A DNA stretch of 5,718 bases, from NCBI GenBank assembly GCA_020355945.1, contig CP070627.1:5805343-5811060 (forward strand), in the 5' to 3' direction. Positions 3,943 through 5,718 of the stretch are shown piece after piece. Source of the DNA: Candidatus Aminicenantota bacterium (GTDB taxonomy: Bacteria > Acidobacteriota > Aminicenantia > UBA2199). The translations under genes and the position numbers were made by a program. Position 1 is the stretch's first letter. Each line of letters starts with the position of its first letter. The notes under the pieces were generated by a model that ran no database searches, was not told where the DNA came from, and saw nothing but the letters and a program-made list of their open reading frames with translations.

Positions 3943-5718
3943 ACCTTTTAACACAATCGCCAATGATGGTATTTATAAGGATTGAATTGGTAAAGTAAAC
4001 GACTTTTCTTCCTTTTTTCAGTGATTTGAGAGTACTGGCAAAATGATGTATAACAGCATCCGAAAGACCGGCCAGGAAGTTGTTAAAAATGATAACGTCT
4101 GCTTTAAGTGACCTGGTTATCTCTATCAAAACCTTACTTTTTTGATCCGAATTTTGATCTTGATCAAGAGCAAAAACATATTTACCGGCTATTTTTTTTA
4201 ACGTCTCCGGTACGGTCAGGCCAAAGAGATAAAACAGGTTTTTAACTTTGATGTCCCACGGCAAGCTGGCAGGGCCGGGAACGGAAAGAAACGGGATATT
4301 TTGAGACCTCAGTTTAGTAACTAACTTTGGTAAAAGTCCCTTGTCTAAAGTAAAAATAATATTAGTCCTGTTTTTTTTCAGTTCATCCGGGTTTAACTCT
4401 CTTTGTGTATCCTGGGCGCGGTCTAACATCCGGTTGAACATGAACCAGTAAAGACCAAATAGCACAATTAACCAGGCAAGCTTAAGCGCCCACCCAAAAC
4501 CATAGTTATCAGGTAGGCTTATTTTGCCTTTATAAACGTTTTCGTCCTTTTTAATAAAGGGGGGAAACTCCATTATATTTGAAAATATATAATTTTGAGC
4601 CAGATACCAAATATAAGCCGCCTTCATTTCCTGGCTATACTCATTAAACCCCACCAGGTTAGAAAATCCCCGGCTGGACATCTCAATACTTGAAGATAGA
4701 TAAAATGTGGACGGGAAAAGGGCGGAAGATGTCTGATAAAAGGAAATTCGGTCTTTCATCTCATCGAGTATCGCTTTTTCCAGTGCCATAAGCTTTTTAA
4801 AACCGCCATTCCAAAAGAAAAGAAACATCCCCTTTTCTTGCTCATTGCCTCGTTTTGATTGGTCAAATTTGCCACCCTTTTGCAGCCCTTCGCTTTCGTA
4901 TTCCTGAAAAAGCTCTAATTTTACGGTTTCCACTTTGTAGGTGGATTTGATAGAGGTGGCCCAATCATATGTAAAATGACAAATCAGCACCGGGATGACA
5001 AAGGCTAATGAAAACCATGCAATACCCATAAACGCCAAACGCCACAACCGGCTTTTTAGAGTACCGGCAATTAGTCCCCCGAACAAGAAACACCACAACA
5101 TTACAAAAAGCCCCAGGGTGTAAATTAAAACCCAACCGATGTTTACCGTTACCCCGGCAGTGATAAATAGAATTATCGATAATAAGGCTATAACCAGGCA
5201 ATAAAGCAGTAAGACTACTGTCCGGGATATTAGCTGGTATAAAAAAAGCTTCCACCGACTGCCGGCCAACTCCTCTAAAAAATTTAGCCAGGCATGGTCT
5301 TTAGGGCCGGAATACCCATATAGTAAGATCAAACCCGAACCAAACAGCAGGATAAACCCGGCAAACGTCGTATATATGCTTTTAATAATGGAAAAAGCAC
5401 TTTGTCCTTTTAGTGGTTGGTAAATCTCCATTCTCTCACTACCATCAATAAAGGTAGTCATGAATAAGGGGACCGGCCCACTATCAAAAACTGCCATAAA
5501 GGGGGACGGCATATTAATCACCCTAATCCCATAATTGCCGTGTTTGGATGGGTAAATATAATACTTATATTTCCCCTGTTCAAACACCACGAAATTACTT
5601 TTTTCTTCCACGATATGTTTATATTGACTAAGCCCATGGTAAAAAAGATAACCAGACGCTGCCAGGAAAACCAAAGAAACAATAATATATGCTTTGCCAA
5701 TAACCTTTTTGAACTCAA
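3917..5718 (-). CDS. ABC-2-type transporter permease with degenerate ATPase-like C-terminus (5' end outside window)
   Basis: The frame is open to the right edge; the first 14 codons before the TTG at 5674 read EFKKVIGKAYIIVSLVF, a natural cytosolic start plus first membrane helix, so few codons are missing. Numbering from the TTG: helix 1 ends near 15; an external domain 16-92; helices about 99-120, 142-172, 178-205, 211-233 and 394-415; a large external loop 234-390 containing ALFPSTFYLSSSIEMSS. The stretch GSGLILLYGYSGPKDHAWLN before LAGSRWKLFLYQL matches the ABC-2 permease pattern. These proteins move lipids, polysaccharides, drugs or ions using a separate ATPase. Residues 436-585 are extra: LPWDIKVKNLFYLFGL, then QNSDQKSKVLIEITRSL, then ADVIIFNNFLAGLSDA resemble, in order, the Q-loop region, signature helix and Walker B/D-loop of an ABC ATPase, but with catalytic residues replaced. 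Substrate unknown; the partner ATPase probably lies to the right. Confidence 0.82.
   Translation of the reverse strand, partial: EFKKVIGKAYIIVSLVFLAASGYLFYHGLSQYKHIVEEKSNFVVFEQGKYKYYIYPSKHGNYGIRVINMPSPFMAVFDSGPVPLFMTTFIDGSERMEIYQPLKGQSAFSIIKSIYTTFAGFILLFGSGLILLYGYSGPKDHAWLNFLEELAGSRWKLFLYQLISRTVVLLLYCLVIALLSIILFITAGVTVNIGWVLIYTLGLFVMLWCFLFGGLIAGTLKSRLWRLAFMGIAWFSLAFVIPVLICHFTYDWATSIKSTYKVETVKLELFQEYESEGLQKGGKFDQSKRGNEQEKGMFLFFWNGGFKKLMALEKAILDEMKDRISFYQTSSALFPSTFYLSSSIEMSSRGFSNLVGFNEYSQEMKAAYIWYLAQNYIFSNIMEFPPFIKKDENVYKGKISLPDNYGFGWALKLAWLIVLFGLYWFMFNRMLDRAQDTQRELNPDELKKNRTNIIFTLDKGLLPKLVTKLRSQNIPFLSVPGPASLPWDIKVKNLFYLFGLTVPETLKKIAGKYVFALDQDQNSDQKSKVLIEITRSLKADVIIFNNFLAGLSDAVIHHFASTLKSLKKGRKVVYFTNSILINTIIGDCVKRFNDEDIPF

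Noticed and set aside
4965..5255. 96-residue minus-strand ORF inside the permease gene
   Set aside because: A shadow frame of the permease coding sequence, with no ribosome site.

Overview
The window looks like accessory or intergenic-rich chromosome from a Gram-positive, Clostridia-type bacterium (Desulfotomaculum/Pelotomaculum-like would fit). This is inferred from AT-rich DNA, strong AGGAGG-type ribosome sites, TTG/GTG starts and a textbook TTGACA-17-TATAAT promoter. No marker gene fixes the taxon.

Layout, left to right. (1) 1-787: a terminator-like hairpin, then a + strand gene whose product is mostly helical and ends in one full WD40 repeat plus a half repeat; its 5' end is uncertain. 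(2) 788-902: a probable bidirectional terminator. (3) 903-1349 (-): a Cro/CI-type (XRE) regulator. (4) 1350-1431: a divergent control region with a perfect-consensus + strand promoter and two AT-rich dyads, one filling the -35/-10 spacer. (5) 1432-2286: about 850 bp without a convincing gene. It holds a possible leaderless 48-codon ORF, some weak RNA-like hairpins, and the most striking object here: a 21-bp tandem array (1863-2135). Ten consecutive units carry an invariant TTAACCGGT core, spaced exactly two helical turns apart, with three decayed units at the left end. (6) 2287-2682 (+): a small, Thr-rich-then-helical protein of unknown function with an excellent RBS. (7) 2694-2743: a long hairpin between convergent genes. 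(8) 2806-3270 (-): a second XRE regulator. (9) 3412-3942 (+): a secreted or lipid-anchored protein of unknown function, divergent from the second regulator. (10) 3917 to the right edge (-): an ABC-2-type permease with an unusual C-terminal extension that looks like a degenerate, catalytically dead ABC ATPase domain. Its 5' end lies just outside the window.

Working model (inference). Regulator 1 controls a divergent promoter whose transcript runs through the 21-bp array into the small helical gene. The array behaves like a DNA-level site array (iteron, centromere or operator type) more than a protein-coding repeat, because core codons show no synonymous variation and the one long ORF across it runs out of frame into the next gene. 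Regulator 2 may control the divergent secreted protein. The permease probably belongs to an ABC export operon continuing to the right.
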